A stretch of 64,000 nt of DNA from Phycomyces blakesleeanus NRRL 1555(-) (Eukaryota; Mucoromycota; Mucoromycetes; Mucorales; Phycomycetaceae), in NCBI RefSeq assembly GCF_001638985.1, contig NW_017265153.1, positions 555,776 to 619,775 on the forward strand, in the 5' to 3' direction. Positions 48,309 to 59,945 of this stretch are shown one piece after another (position 1 is the stretch's first letter; every line of letters begins with the position of its first letter). The position numbers were made by a program, and so were the translations under genes. The notes beneath the pieces are model-generated. The model did not search any database and was not told the DNA's origin. It worked only from the letters and a program-made list of their open reading frames with translations.

Positions 48309-49510
48309 TATGTATTATAGTGGTTGTGCTAAAAAAGAAAAAAAAAACGGTCAAGAAATATTTAGGGATCTTTTGACAGCAAGCCCAAATAGAAATTTGT
48401 AGAAAAAGTCAAGTAGTATAAACTGGGAAAACTTATTGAGGCGGGGAGGGGTTTTTTTTTTGGTTTTGAGAATGTGAGGGGAAAAGAAGTTTGGCATATA
48501 CTGAGAATGATAGCTGCCAGAATATACACATATTACAGATTCAGAATGTGAAATTGTAATTTATCTTAGAAGATAGGAATGTAAAATTAGGTGTGGGTAA
48601 GGATTTCATATAATAAACAAAAAAGTATATTCTCAATAAATGTAATTTCAACTCTTGAGTACTTCTTTAGACCAATAAACTCAAATATATATCTGTCGGT
48701 TGATTTCCAATTATCAAGGCAATATTTAGGCCTTGTTGGCTTTACATATAAGAAGATAAAAAAATAAGCTTAAGAATCAAACAGGAATATTTCGAAAGAA
48801 GAGTAAGTCCATTTAACGAATTTATCTAAATAAAGGCATTGTATTTTCCAACCGAAATCTGTTGTAGATAATGTACACAACTTTGTATCCAATTTCAAAC
48901 CTATTGTCTTTGTAGGGAATAAACCCGATTCTTTTCAGAAATTTTCTTTTGTATAATACCTAAATTGAAACACACTCGGGTACCACCATAAAGAAAGACT
49001 GTTCAAGGAACAAAGACAATGATGTGCGGACCTTTAACAGTTCGAGGCAAGGGCCAAGAAAGGTGGCGTGACATCATATTGTTTTTTTCCATAGCACTCT
49101 TCCTGAAAAATTACAGTAAGGTTTATCATATTTATATACACACACACGTTCATATAATACACACACATATATATATATAAGTGTGTGTGAGGGCATACAC
49201 ACACACACACATAGATATATATGTATATATGTATATACACACACACAGATATACTGATATACTGATATAAAGACATATACATTCAAATAGACGCATATCA
49301 TTACGCATAACTAAGTATCTTGGCCAGAAGGAAAGCAATATACCTAACCGTCCCTAGCTCTTTCCAACTTATTTGCCATACAAATTTCAGACGTTTAAAA
49401 AGCTGTACGACCTTTTATTATTAATATTATATTATAAAAAAAAACAACTTTTTTTTTTTTTTTTTTTTTACCTTTTTGTTGGGAATCGCACGATCTGACA
49501 GCTTTATTCC
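48309..49510. other. intergenic DNA
   Basis: Region between divergent NAD kinase and PPR genes. Contains AC/TA microsatellites (about 49137-49275) and a poly-T run (49449-49469) just before the PPR leader. No gene recognised; minus-strand frames here are microsatellite artefacts. Confidence 0.5.
49137..49275. repeat. AC/TA compound microsatellite
   Basis: Alternating (AC)n and (TA)n tracts separated by short unique bases. Confidence 0.85.
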
Positions 49511-51994
49511 ATGCGACCTACCCTTGCCCTCCCTACCAGAGGAGGCAAGACCTCATGCGCTTTCAGTCAACAACAACAAAAGCATTGGCTTTCTTACTTC
49601 CAAACCGTATTTGCACCTCAAAACACCTCTAAAAGACAACTCGGCTCACGAAAAACGCGCTATAATCAACATCACAACCTTTCACTCCCCTGGCTAATTT
49701 CTGAAAAATATGTCACATGTCCCAAAGGCACATCACCAACCCATCACCAACCTTGCCACAGGTTCAGCACAAACACTTCTCCTGCCTTGACAGCTTTTCC
49801 TCTACCTCATCCTAAAGACAATTGTACGGAGGACCACTTTAACAACGAAATCGATTCTAATTTACCAAAAACCATTGAAAAACATCATCCTCGGCACATC
49901 AACTCCTCAAAAGACATTGACGAATTTCTCTCCTACTTGAATGTGCATGCACCAACTCTGGGACCGGAGAAAGTTTTCAGATCTCTTAGGACAGCATTAT
50001 ATAATGCAATAGATTACAACTATGACAAAGCATGGTGTATTTACGAAACTATATTGGAAAAAGGTGTCGGGCACTTGATGAGAATCAACAACTACAACCA
50101 TTTACTCAACATCCTAAAATTCTCGTCTGACGAACACGCACCTGCACGCATGTTCTTGGTACTGAATCACATGCAAAACTCACCACACAACCATCCAATC
50201 GTAATAGGACCTTATAGCTATGGACAGATTTTGTTCGCGCTCGAAAGACGAGGAGATGTTGTGTCTATTAGCAAGGTTATGGACACCATGGAACAGCGTG
50301 GCATTGTTATTCCTCAAAATTTCTATACACTCCTTGCTTTTGCTGCTCGACGCAAGCAAACTGATGAAAATATTCGAGTAGCCGCAAATATTATGACGCA
50401 TGCCATGAAGAAGAACGTGATGCTGGAGCAGGATGCATGTGCGATTATAATCAGCTTGATGTCTCGCCTGCCAACCATCACCGAGACTGTTGATTTCTTG
50501 CAAGGAATGGATCTCATCACTGCCGACACCAATAATACCCCTACATCAGTTACTGCAAACAATTGCGATGCCGATGTCCCCAGACCGCTTTACAGCATCC
50601 ACATTTACACCTCTTTAATTGCAGGATTGGCTAGGAAAAGTGATGCGACTAATGCAATGCGACTATTTCGAGAGATGCGGAAGCAAGGTTTGAAACCGAC
50701 AATAGTGACATACTCTGCTCTTATTGAAGCACATGCAAAGGCGGGCGACTTTGATACAGCCACAAGAATATTGAGGAAGCGCGTGTCACGAAAAGGCAGT
50801 GCCTCCAAGTATAGTGTGGCATTTACATCTATAATAACTAATGCGATACGGCACGGAAAACTGGATCTTGCAGAAGAGCTCGCTACGTCATTTCTTGAAC
50901 AATCCAATGTTAAGAGTGAACACATGGAAGCCCGATTTCGTACTGCTCTGCTGTGGTGCCGAACAAAGAGATGCGTTAAGGATGGTCAGGCATTCTTTGA
51001 TAGTTTGTGGAAAGAACACCCTGGATTTTGCAATGAGTTCATGATCAACCATCTTATAAATGCTTACGGAAACGACGAAAACAAAACAAAGGTTTATGAT
51101 ACATATTCACTTCTCCAGCAATTAAATACAGAAGAAGCATCTATGTTCTCATACCACCACCTCACAAATGCACTTTTTAAATGTTCCGATGTACCGGGTG
51201 CAATGGTTAGCTTTGGAATGTTGCGCAAACAGGGTATACCGGATGACATTTCGCTAGCTATGGTAATCCGTGGATTAGTGACGAACAACGAAGGAGAGGT
51301 GGCCTGGCGTTTGTTCAAGATTCAACGTGAACGAGGAATTGAGCCGAATTTGCACGCATACACAAGTATTATCAAAGCATTTGCTAATAAGAAAGCTCAC
51401 ATCACTCGTCCCGGCTCCCTGTTAACACCTGATATCCTCGAAGCAGCCGATATCCCTACTAAAGTCTCAACTGAGTTTAATAACGCAAACATCCCCGGTT
51501 CCGTTCAATCATACAATATTTTCAAACAACTGACTGGATTTCAGAAACCGAATGTATACATCTATACCACCCTCATTGCCTGCTTTTCAAAAACCAACAT
51601 CAAACAGGCGGTAGAAATTTATAGACATATGCGATCTAATAACGTTGAGCCTACCGTTGAGACATACACAGCCCTTTTGCAGGGTTGTGCTATTTTTCGA
51701 GATGCCACCATGTCACTCATTATATTTAAGGATATGCGAGAACAAAAGATTGTTCCCAACAAGCATACCTGGCGATATCTTCTCAAGTCTATGATCAGAT
51801 CACACATTGATAAATCCAAGGTTGATAAGATTGCCGCAATAGCCAAATCCGAATTATCAGGACTCACAACCCCTCTCCCTCCTCTCAAAACACCTCCCCC
51901 TCCCCCTAAAACCCCTTCCAAATCAAAAAAGAAAAAATATAATCCTAAAAAATCGACGAGGCCGTGGTTAAAAAAAAATAAAACCAAAAAGTAA
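49511..51994 (+). CDS. pentatricopeptide-repeat (PPR) protein, probably mitochondrial
   Basis: Single exon, 827 aa. Multiple PPR motifs of 35 residues are visible, e.g. IYTSLIAGLARKSDATNAMRLF/REMRKQGLKPTIVTYSALIE, KIQRERGIEPNLHAYTSII, NVYIYTTLIACFSKTNIKQA and HMRSNNVEPTVETYTALLQG. PPR proteins bind RNA in organelles in a sequence-specific way. The N-terminus is rich in basic, Ser and Gln residues with few acidic ones for the first 100 positions, fitting a mitochondrial presequence. The C-terminus has a Pro-rich stretch (TPLPPLKTPPPPPK) and a strongly basic tail. The RNA target cannot be told. The start is the first ATG; the absence of introns is notable beside its intron-rich neighbours. Confidence 0.9.
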   Translation: MRPTLALPTRGGKTSCAFSQQQQKHWLSYFQTVFAPQNTSKRQLGSRKTRYNQHHNLSLPWLISEKYVTCPKGTSPTHHQPCHRFSTNTSPALTAFPLPHPKDNCTEDHFNNEIDSNLPKTIEKHHPRHINSSKDIDEFLSYLNVHAPTLGPEKVFRSLRTALYNAIDYNYDKAWCIYETILEKGVGHLMRINNYNHLLNILKFSSDEHAPARMFLVLNHMQNSPHNHPIVIGPYSYGQILFALERRGDVVSISKVMDTMEQRGIVIPQNFYTLLAFAARRKQTDENIRVAANIMTHAMKKNVMLEQDACAIIISLMSRLPTITETVDFLQGMDLITADTNNTPTSVTANNCDADVPRPLYSIHIYTSLIAGLARKSDATNAMRLFREMRKQGLKPTIVTYSALIEAHAKAGDFDTATRILRKRVSRKGSASKYSVAFTSIITNAIRHGKLDLAEELATSFLEQSNVKSEHMEARFRTALLWCRTKRCVKDGQAFFDSLWKEHPGFCNEFMINHLINAYGNDENKTKVYDTYSLLQQLNTEEASMFSYHHLTNALFKCSDVPGAMVSFGMLRKQGIPDDISLAMVIRGLVTNNEGEVAWRLFKIQRERGIEPNLHAYTSIIKAFANKKAHITRPGSLLTPDILEAADIPTKVSTEFNNANIPGSVQSYNIFKQLTGFQKPNVYIYTTLIACFSKTNIKQAVEIYRHMRSNNVEPTVETYTALLQGCAIFRDATMSLIIFKDMREQKIVPNKHTWRYLLKSMIRSHIDKSKVDKIAAIAKSELSGLTTPLPPLKTPPPPPKTPSKSKKKKYNPKKSTRPWLKKNKTKK

Positions 51995-52457
51995 TGTTAA
52001 TAAAAGTAATATAATCTTGTCAAATTCCACCTTACACTATATTCGCATATGTTTTATTATATTTTATTTAAAGTCTTTCAATCGACAGAAAATTGGATGC
52101 TTGTATTAAAAGAAGCAATTTAAGCATAAAGCTTCTTTTTTTCTTTTGATAAATGAATAAATCATACATATATTTCATAAGTATACACGAACAGTATATG
52201 ACAAACACCTTTGTAAACCCAATGCCATAATTTCAAGCAACAGTGGTTATTTTATTTGACAAAGAAAGAATATATGATATTAAAATAAGTTAATATATAT
52301 ACATATGTATACTGGTTGTATCCTTTTTACTCTACAACTTATCACTATTTGATGTCGACCTCTTGTCTTCTCATATTAACTATATATATATATATATATA
52401 TAAATGTTACTACTTACTGTACGCTGGATTATGGCGAATTGATGCATTCTTTTTATG
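51995..52457. other. convergent intergenic DNA
   Basis: AT-rich 3' flanks with a TA run at 52382-52401. No gene seen. Confidence 0.5.
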
Positions 52458-53831
52458 TCAGAAAGGAGCCTTTCTTTTCAACGCCTTATTGAATCCAAGT
52501 CCAAGTAGATACATGTAATCCACCTTGCCTTTCAAATACAAAGGTCCCTCCAGATTTATCCAGTTGTACTTAGCTCTAATCAAATTCTGTTGTTCAGACG
52601 GCTTGTTCCACAAAGGAAGAATGTATGTATGTGATGGATAATAATCTTCGTTGGCTTGTTTTAGGTTTACTTTCAATATCATGCCTTGTTCAATTGAAGG
52701 TTTTGAATAAGCAATAACTGTGATGTCCACATTACTTCCTATCCCTCCAAACGGTGTATAGTTGCTCGCTGGCAGGCGAGTATTAAGAATAACCATATTT
52801 CCAAAGTACTCTGGCTGCTCTCCCCATACGTGATGTTTTTGTCGTCTGCTGCTAATGGCGTTCTGGTATATATCGTTGTATGATGAAAGAAGACTTTCTG
52901 TCGTGCTTTTAGTTAACTTGATAATGATGCCTGATGGTACATCTGTGAGAGACACTTTCATTCTCTCTAGACCCTTTTCTCGGCATATCTTGTTGTATGA
53001 ATCCAGTATACTTTGAACAACATTATGTTCCCATTCTGGATTGTATTTTGGCCTGATGCCTTTTATATAAACCACGTTGCCATTCTTAATGATTCTCTCG
53101 TCTTTTAATTGTTTCACAAATGCTGAAAATTTCTTGACGTGTCCAATTCTGTCATCAAACATTGTAATCGAGCATAAGCTAGGCACACGGCTGAAAATAT
53201 TGCGTAAGAAAGCCAGCTTGAACGACATAGTAGAAGTAAATATTGACGGCTGACAATTAAAGACGAGTTCGCCACGCAATGGATCCACAATGGCGCCTGT
53301 ATCTGGCCTTATTGGATCTGGCCTCAGCCCAACCAAATCAAATTGAAGGCCTTTACTTTCTAACATGGGTAATACCACCTTATTAAAAGGATGGAACCGA
53401 CGGCCAGTTAATACAACAGTCATAGTTAATGGATCGGATATTGCTTTGCGGGCATTTGAAACTATATTTTCATTCCAAAAGCCTTCCCAGGCTGTGCGTT
53501 TGAGTTCTTCTTCATCCCCAACTTTCAGGCTACGTATATCTCTCCACCATCCAGGCCCAAGCAAATTTTCGCTAGTCAAGTTAGTGATGAAAAGTTGATT
53601 CCAGATTGAAGGGCTGAGTCCTGGCGAGAGAAAGAGTGTCGAGTCAAAGTCAAAAACGACAAGTTTTGTAGGCGACTGTCGCTTGGTATTTGACAATAAC
53701 TCTTGCGCAAAAGGTGATTGGTCGAATTGGGTCCGAAGAATGTCCTGTGTTGTATATGTAAGTATTATAATACCCATTGATGCACCTTGGTTAATAATTT
53801 TTTATCCACATGCCTGTTCTGGCGAAGACAT
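52458..53831 (-). CDS. HAD-superfamily protein, Swiss-Army-Knife RNA-repair-like HAD domain
   Basis: A main exon 53744-52458 joins an 18-nt first exon (53831-53814, ATG TCT TCG CCA GAA CAG) through a GC-AG intron, giving about 434 aa; alternatively translation begins at ATG 53777 without splicing (439 aa). The HAD motif I is LVVFDFDSTLFLSP (DxDxT), with motif II TVVLTGR and a late acidic MFDDRIGHVKKF, matching the fungal HAD_SAK family proposed to act in RNA repair or processing. The activity is not demonstrated. The C-terminal half (PFGGIGSNVDITVIAYSK to the end) is a separate domain I do not recognise. Confidence 0.78.
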
Positions 53832-54281
53832 TCTATACTTTTATGCGCTTGAATCGGATTAGTAAGAGGGTGAAAGATTGAAAGATGTCGTATGTTTTGG
53901 TGCTTACTTGCGATAGTCTATTGACTGTGAATCAAATTAGTGTAGATGGCTTGTGAGTGTGACGTAAAAGAAAATAAAATAGGGGGAAGAAGGGGCTGAC
54001 ACAAAGAGCCATACTCATTTACACCAAAGGTGCTCACGGAGTAGGACTACGTAGTGAAAAATCGCTATTGATAGCAGATTAATCTTCCATTTTTAGAAGT
54101 ATACATTATTATAATTTGATTTAGGGAAGGACTATACCCATCATTAATTTCTTTTGAATTGTTTATTGTACGTGGAAACCGCGTAAATGAGAGAATTAAT
54201 CAAAGTCAATTTAATTGTCTTATTTCTACAAGTATCTTACAATGTGAGGATACTTAAATATGCCCCCCATTTTTGTATGTT
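53832..54281. other. intergenic spacer
   Basis: Spacer between tandem minus-strand RAD54 and SAK-HAD genes. No feature beyond AT-rich runs. Confidence 0.5.
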
Positions 54282-57200
54282 TCATTTCATCGAAGACACA
54301 AATTGGAAGACATAAGATACAACACCTTTGTTTCTTTCGTCTCCAAGAATAAAATCAGGAATTCTATTAAGATCCTTGGTGAAGTGATTCCAACTAATCA
54401 ACGATATCTTGACCATGTTAAAGGAAAGATACTTGCGAAGTGAGAGCATTTATATTCTTTTTAAAACTTACGTGCTGCAGTCACCATAATTCATTGATTC
54501 AGCTTCCTTATATTGTTTTCCACTAATACATCTCTTGCCTAGATTTTTTACAGTTTTCCATTAGTTTGGTTATAACTATATTAAGACCCATACATATATA
54601 ACGAGAATATACTAACATTTAAAAGTATCATGAGTTTCGCATTCACTTTCTGTATTGAGCTGGAACAGTTGGCGCATATCTGCAACTGAGAAGTGTCTTT
54701 CTGATTCGGTAGCCTCATCTACTACACAGTTGGATAATGATTGTTTGTGCGATTGTCTTTGAAAAATCTTTTCTTCTATAGTGCCAGCTCCAATTAAACG
54801 ATAAATAAAGCCTTTTGAAAATTGATTAGTTAAACTACTATAATAGATAATTATAGGGACCAAAAAATTCCCATCACAGCCTCCGAAGCTTTTACTTACA
54901 ATCTTTCTTTTGACCATCACGCCAAACTCGAGCAAGTGCCTGCTGATCTGCTGCTGGGTTCCAGTCAGGATCAAACAATACTAGTCGATTAGCACCAATC
55001 AGGTTTAGCCCACAACCACCAGCCTTGCTACTTAAAAGAAAGATAAATTCTTCGCCCTCTGGATCATTGAATTGATCCACGAGTTTCTGGCGCTTCTTTG
55101 CATTTAAGGTACCATCAAGCCGTAGAACACCGTAGCTAGAGTTTTAAAATTATTATTATTATTATTAGTCTTAAAGACAGAATAGATCACACATACCGTT
55201 TTTGTTGGCAATACGATTCAAACAAATCAAGAGTTTGGGTGTAATTGCTGATCAGAACAATCTTGTCTTTTGTTTCGTTTTTAATCTTTGATAGCATACT
55301 ACAGAACATTTGGTAGCCGATGAGTGAGCAGCACACTTATTTCTTGTTTAAGCCGGAAAAATTGTCAGTATAGTTTACCGTTCAAGTACCATGAATTTCC
55401 CAGAAAGTGAAGCATCGATATTTGAATTGTGATTGCTTTTAGAGATGTACCCACTAGGTAATATTTTTTCTGAACCTTCTATTTCTCTCGGGAGATCAAG
55501 AAGACCGGGGTGATTACACAGTTTTTTAAGCATTGTGATATACTGTGATAAAATAAAGAAAGATATAGTTAATAAAGTATGGATCATTAATTTAAGGGTT
55601 CTGCGTTACCTTTAAAGGCTGAGCTCCTGTTCCTTGCAGCAGCTTTTTGGTCTCAGGGGAGTCTAAAAATGTCTTGTATAAACTCTTTTGAACAGGAGCA
55701 AGTTGACAAAAGACAACATGCTCATACTTCACAGGGACTGTAATAAAACAAATGTTAAAGCTTTGCCCATATTTGCTTTATGAAAATAAAGGTAGAAATA
55801 GCATTAGTACATACGATATTTAGTCAAAAGGTCATTGGTTCGGCGAATAGTGAATTTAGACACTATTGACCAAAATTCAGCGACCTTTTTGTCACTTTTT
55901 TCTCGTTCTGCATCTGATGCATCCGCATCTCTGCCTTTAGCAATAGGATTTTCGTAATTTCTGCGGAACTCTGTTGGTGTTCCAAGTAGTCCAGGATTAA
56001 CAAAGTTAAATAGCGAATAGTACTCGTTCAAATCATTCTATACGATGGATTTTAGTATTTATTTTAGTTGTAGTTTGTTAACTAATTTTACTTGAATTGG
56101 TGTTCCTGAAAGAATAACCCTACGCTTGACCTGCAAGCGATTGAGCTCCTGGAAAAGTAATGAATCTAGATTTGCGGACAAAAACAAGAAGAAGAAAATT
56201 ACATATATATAAATATGTGTGTATGTGTGTGTACGCAATATAAATATAAGTAAAAAGCAAAATGAAAATAAAGATAAACAATATACCTCCATTCTTTAAC
56301 CGATGTCCTTCATCACATAGTAATAGCCCAATGGGGCATTTCGACAAGCATTTGCCGTAAGCACGAAGACTCTCGTAGGATATAATAAGTACTAGATGGT
56401 TCCATGTAGTTTTAGTATATATGCATTTTTTTATCCGTGTACTAGTTATAGACTAACTATGTACCTTACCTGGATTTGCTAGCTGCCCTTGTTTTGCTGC
56501 CCATTGTTTTAATTCGGCTGTTTTTTCTTTGCTATCTGTGTTATTAAGTACGAGTGGTCTAATAGCCATTTCTCCAAGCCATTTTACTGGCATAGAATAA
56601 AATCGTAAAAAAAACAGGCATTGTGATAAGTCAACATATTGAGGTGAAGTTTCTCTCTCTCTCCCTCTCTCTCTATCCATCTCTTTGTATCGATAAATAC
56701 CGAATTCGTTTGCCCAGTTGAGCACAAGGCTTGAAGGACAAGTAATTATAATTTTCTGGACGGTAGGTTTGCCTAATACTTCCGATTGTCGTAAAAGTGT
56801 CCAAATGAGCGCAATACATTGTAACTAAAGAAAGAAAAAGGATGGTAATGCCAGATGTAAGAATTTAATATTAATTAGAGTAAACAGATATATATATATA
56901 TAGAGATATTCTTACTGTTTTCCCTAGACCCATTTCATCGGCCATTATGCACCTGGAAATCAAAAGAAAAAATTGAGTATATAGTGCATAGAAGCACCGA
57001 TGTTAAGTAGAGGATGGAACTTACCCAAAGGCATCTTTATTTACTTTTCCAGTTGTACAACGGTAAAGGAATTTCAGACCTTCGACTTGATGAGGCCGTA
57101 GAATCTTTACTAGGTTGGGGTCAACTACAACATGAGTTTTCTTTGCCTTGGATTGTGCTAATCCAACCATCTCTGCTATGGATTTGTTCGGACGGCCTCC

Positions 57201-58010
57201 CCATATCGGTGTTGGCTCTTTATCCTCATTCTCAATAAGCTCTTCCGGTACTACATCTTTTTCAGGATCCCATAATATAAGCGCTCCATCTGCATTAAAG
57301 TCATACATCGGTCGAGCTTCTGCCCGACGTCGGGGCATACCAAGCGTTCTTTGGAGACCAAAGCCAGACATGCTTGGTGTGCTTTGTTCTTTATTTTTAA
57401 ACGGTACGACAAAGGGCCGTCGTAAGGCAGACACAGGATTGTATCCATGAGTAATTCGTGACATGCGTGGTAGGCCTTTTCCGGGGATACAGTGGAGTCT
57501 AGTGTGTTTTATTTGATTGTCTTGTTCTTCATTCTGGTCTTCATTTTCATACTCATCATTACTTTCGACCGTACGTCTTTTGGTATTTGTAGAGTGTTTA
57601 GGCTGTTTACGTTTTGGAAGAGTTTCATCGTCAAAGTCTGACTCACTGCTACTTTTGATATTGCATTGCTTTCGTTTTTGAGCGATTGAAGCGAATGGCG
57701 TGTCTTCATCTTCCGAATTGTAGATGTCTATAGCCTTTACTGACTTAACTAACGCTTTTTTAGATTGCAATCTACGAGGAGCTATTACTAGATCATCGTC
57801 AGAGTTGTCTTGTTGGGAGTGATCAATTTTGGAGTAACTCATTGCTAAAGTCTTTTTTTCTGCAGCAACAGCCGCTGCCCTCTTTGATTTGGCTCTCTTT
57901 TCTTGATTTTGTTTGTTGCTTGATATTGTGTCAGCAATAATTTTAGAGTTTCCTCTGTTGTAATTGATTTTATAATCATTCTCGCGAGAATTTACGTTCA
58001 TAGCAGGCAT
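54282..58010 (-). CDS. RAD54: RAD54-type SNF2 DNA translocase (homologous recombination)
   Basis: Fourteen exons rebuilt with closing phases: 58010-57025, 56952-56916, 56824-56701, 56586-56470, 56391-56287, 56165-56092, 56037-55815, 55737-55610, 55542-55379, 55298-55197, 55135-54900, 54811-54617, 54538-54472 and 54393-54282; about 889 aa. RAD54 remodels nucleoprotein filaments with Rad51. Motifs: [15 protein letters not shown], Walker [14 protein letters not shown] (II), [16 protein letters not shown] (III), [18 protein letters not shown] (V) and [14 protein letters not shown] (VI). The tail DTHDTFKCKRC-type motif is regained only by splicing the last three exons ([13 protein letters not shown]); the unspliced frame stops after DTFKC. 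The N-terminal 250 residues are acidic/basic, disordered and Lys/Arg-rich. The true start is ATG 58010 ([11 protein letters not shown]). Confidence 0.95.
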
Positions 58011-58505
58011 TGACAATTGATTAAAGGTTGAAAGCTAATTAGAAGCGCAGCATAACGCACTATTGCAGATCAGGGAGTTATATGGTAATTTATAACCAGT
58101 CACAATTGAATATTAAAGCTCACCAATCATTCATGTACTGAAATCTCATACTGGAAAAAAATCGGGGTTTTTATTCCTGAAAGTTTTTCTGAAATGCGAA
58201 TCTTGAGTGTCACATCAGGCATCAGGCATAAGATATGTCTACCTTAGACTACTATATAGACTATATGATACTCTATTTATCAAATCTATTCATTTTTCTA
58301 TTATTTTTCTAATTTCAACATCTTTTAAAACTACTCGTCACTACGGGAAAAAAAGAGGTGCCCCTGGGGGTTCTCTGGAGGCCGCCCAGGGGGAGCTTTT
58401 CATTCGACTCCTTTCCCACTTCCTGCCTGTTATGGATTATTACATAACTCTGCTATCTAACATATGTGAGATTTTATTCATTTACCAATACACTTTTTTG
58501 TATCT
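58011..58505. other. RAD54 upstream region
   Basis: Promoter side of RAD54 and entry to a repeat region. A GC-rich imperfect inverted repeat (GGTGCCCCTGGG ... CCCAGGGGGAGC) lies at 58354-58396, in stark contrast to the AT-rich surroundings. Confidence 0.45.
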
Positions 58506-58926
58506 TATAGGTGTTCACGGAATTAGTTATTGATATAAAATTTCTTATTGATTACTTTACTAAACACCATATTTAGGATAGTGCTAATTATCAAGTATAG
58601 GTGCTATTTACGTAATTTTGAGTCAGTGTTGTAATCATTACTACACTCAAGAGATATGATCTTGTTTGAACATATAGCATATTTAAATCAATTGTTTTTC
58701 CCATTTCTTGTTAAAGAAGTACAAACTATACTGCTCGGAACAGTATACTTTATTTAAAATAATGTATTGCATGCTTCTCTAAAAAATATTAATTTTAATA
58801 TATATAAAAAAGCTTAGAAAATGGGATAATATAGTAAAAACAAGATGATTCATACACGCAGTGTTGATAGGAATTATGGAAATCACCATATATAGGTATT
58901 AATTATTTTTTCCCCCTGCTCTCTAC
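58506..58926. repeat. diverged partial copy of the adjacent inverted-repeat element
   Basis: Starts with AGGTGTTCACGGAATTAGTT and continues with blocks (GTGTTGTAATCATTACTACAC; GAACATATAGCATATT) that align in order with 58927-59110 (GTGTTATAGTCAGTACTATAC; GAAAGCATATT). It looks like an older, degenerate copy lying head-to-tail before the better-preserved one. Confidence 0.6.
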
Positions 58927-59945
58927 AGGTGCTCTCGGAATTGTTTTTCGATAAAGAATTCTTTATCGAAAAACAATAATGTTCCTTTTTTAGAAGATTA
59001 ATATATGCCAAATATAGATGTCGTGTAATAAATAATACGTTGGTGTTATAGTCAGTACTATACTCCAAAGATATAAACTTATTTGAAAGCATATTAAAGG
59101 AATGCTTTTCTTGTGGCATTATCACTATGAAGAAGCATGTAATATTCGATTTTAAGCAAAGCACTTGGTGCAAGATAGCATACCATGTACTATTTTGAGT
59201 TGAAATTACCGGTTTGTATAGCAAAAAAGACCCTAAAAATAATATATAACAGTAAGATAAAAGTGATTCTCCAATAATGCTCTGATATAGTAAAAATATA
59301 CATCTATATTTGGATATTAAAATTTTTTTATCCCTTGAGATGGTGGGCGTGGTGGTTGGTGGCCACCACACTGCGGAGAAAGTGAGAAGTGGCAAGAGGA
59401 GACTGAAGTAGATGTAGAGTAGGTAGACGAAGTTGGCAGAGGAGGCCATTATCAGAGGAAGTTTAGTAAAGAACAATAAAGTAACCTTTTTACCTCGTTA
59501 AAAACACTTTCCCATTTTTATTCATTTTGACAACTGATTTCATCCCCATACGCCTAGTCATAAATATTATTTGACACCCCTAATTAAATACTGGGTGCAG
59601 TTCTATTGTCTTGAGAACGTTTCCTCTTAACTGTAGTTTATTGACCCTCATTACCACGCCTCCAATTGGGAATACAACCCTTGCTAGCTAGTAACCCGGC
59701 TATAAACACTATTCAACTAGAGCGTTCTTCCTCATAGTAGACTTGTAATTAGTTACACCTGCTCCCTCAAGTACCCTACGTGTCACCATGCTAGAGAGCA
59801 GGTATAAAAATTATGGTCTTTAAAATTATTGTTCCTTTTTTAAAAAAAATATACTTCTAAAATAGGAACATTATTGTTTTTCTATAAAAAAATTCTTTAT
59901 CAAAAAACAATTCCGAAAGCACCTTACCAGGAGAAAAATTCATAG
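58904..59945. mobile_element. about 1-kb inverted-repeat element with palindromic termini
   Basis: The left arm (about 58904-59005: CCTGCTCTCTACAGGTGCTC, GGAATTGTTTTTCGATAAAG, AACAATAATGTTCC) recurs inverted as the right arm (about 59838-59945: GGAACATTATTGTTTTTCTA, AACAATTCCGAAAGCACC). Each arm is itself near-palindromic. The interior is non-coding except for a weak minus-strand frame. The family is unknown; it resembles a foldback or Mutator-like non-autonomous transposon. Confidence 0.65.
58941..58976. repeat. 36-bp perfect palindrome centred on GAATTC
   Basis: Begins TTGTTTTTCGATAAAG and is its own reverse complement over all 36 bases. It sits inside the left arm of the 1-kb element; the right-arm counterpart (about 59873-59910) is an imperfect version. 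Confidence 0.9.

Noticed and set aside
49034..49338. Tyr/Ile/Val-rich minus-strand frames
   Set aside because: Translation of the AC/TA microsatellite; no gene-like composition.
58883..59476. 197-aa minus-strand open frame inside the inverted-repeat element
   Set aside because: Composition is that of AT-rich non-coding DNA, it runs through the palindromic arm, and it has no recognisable domain.
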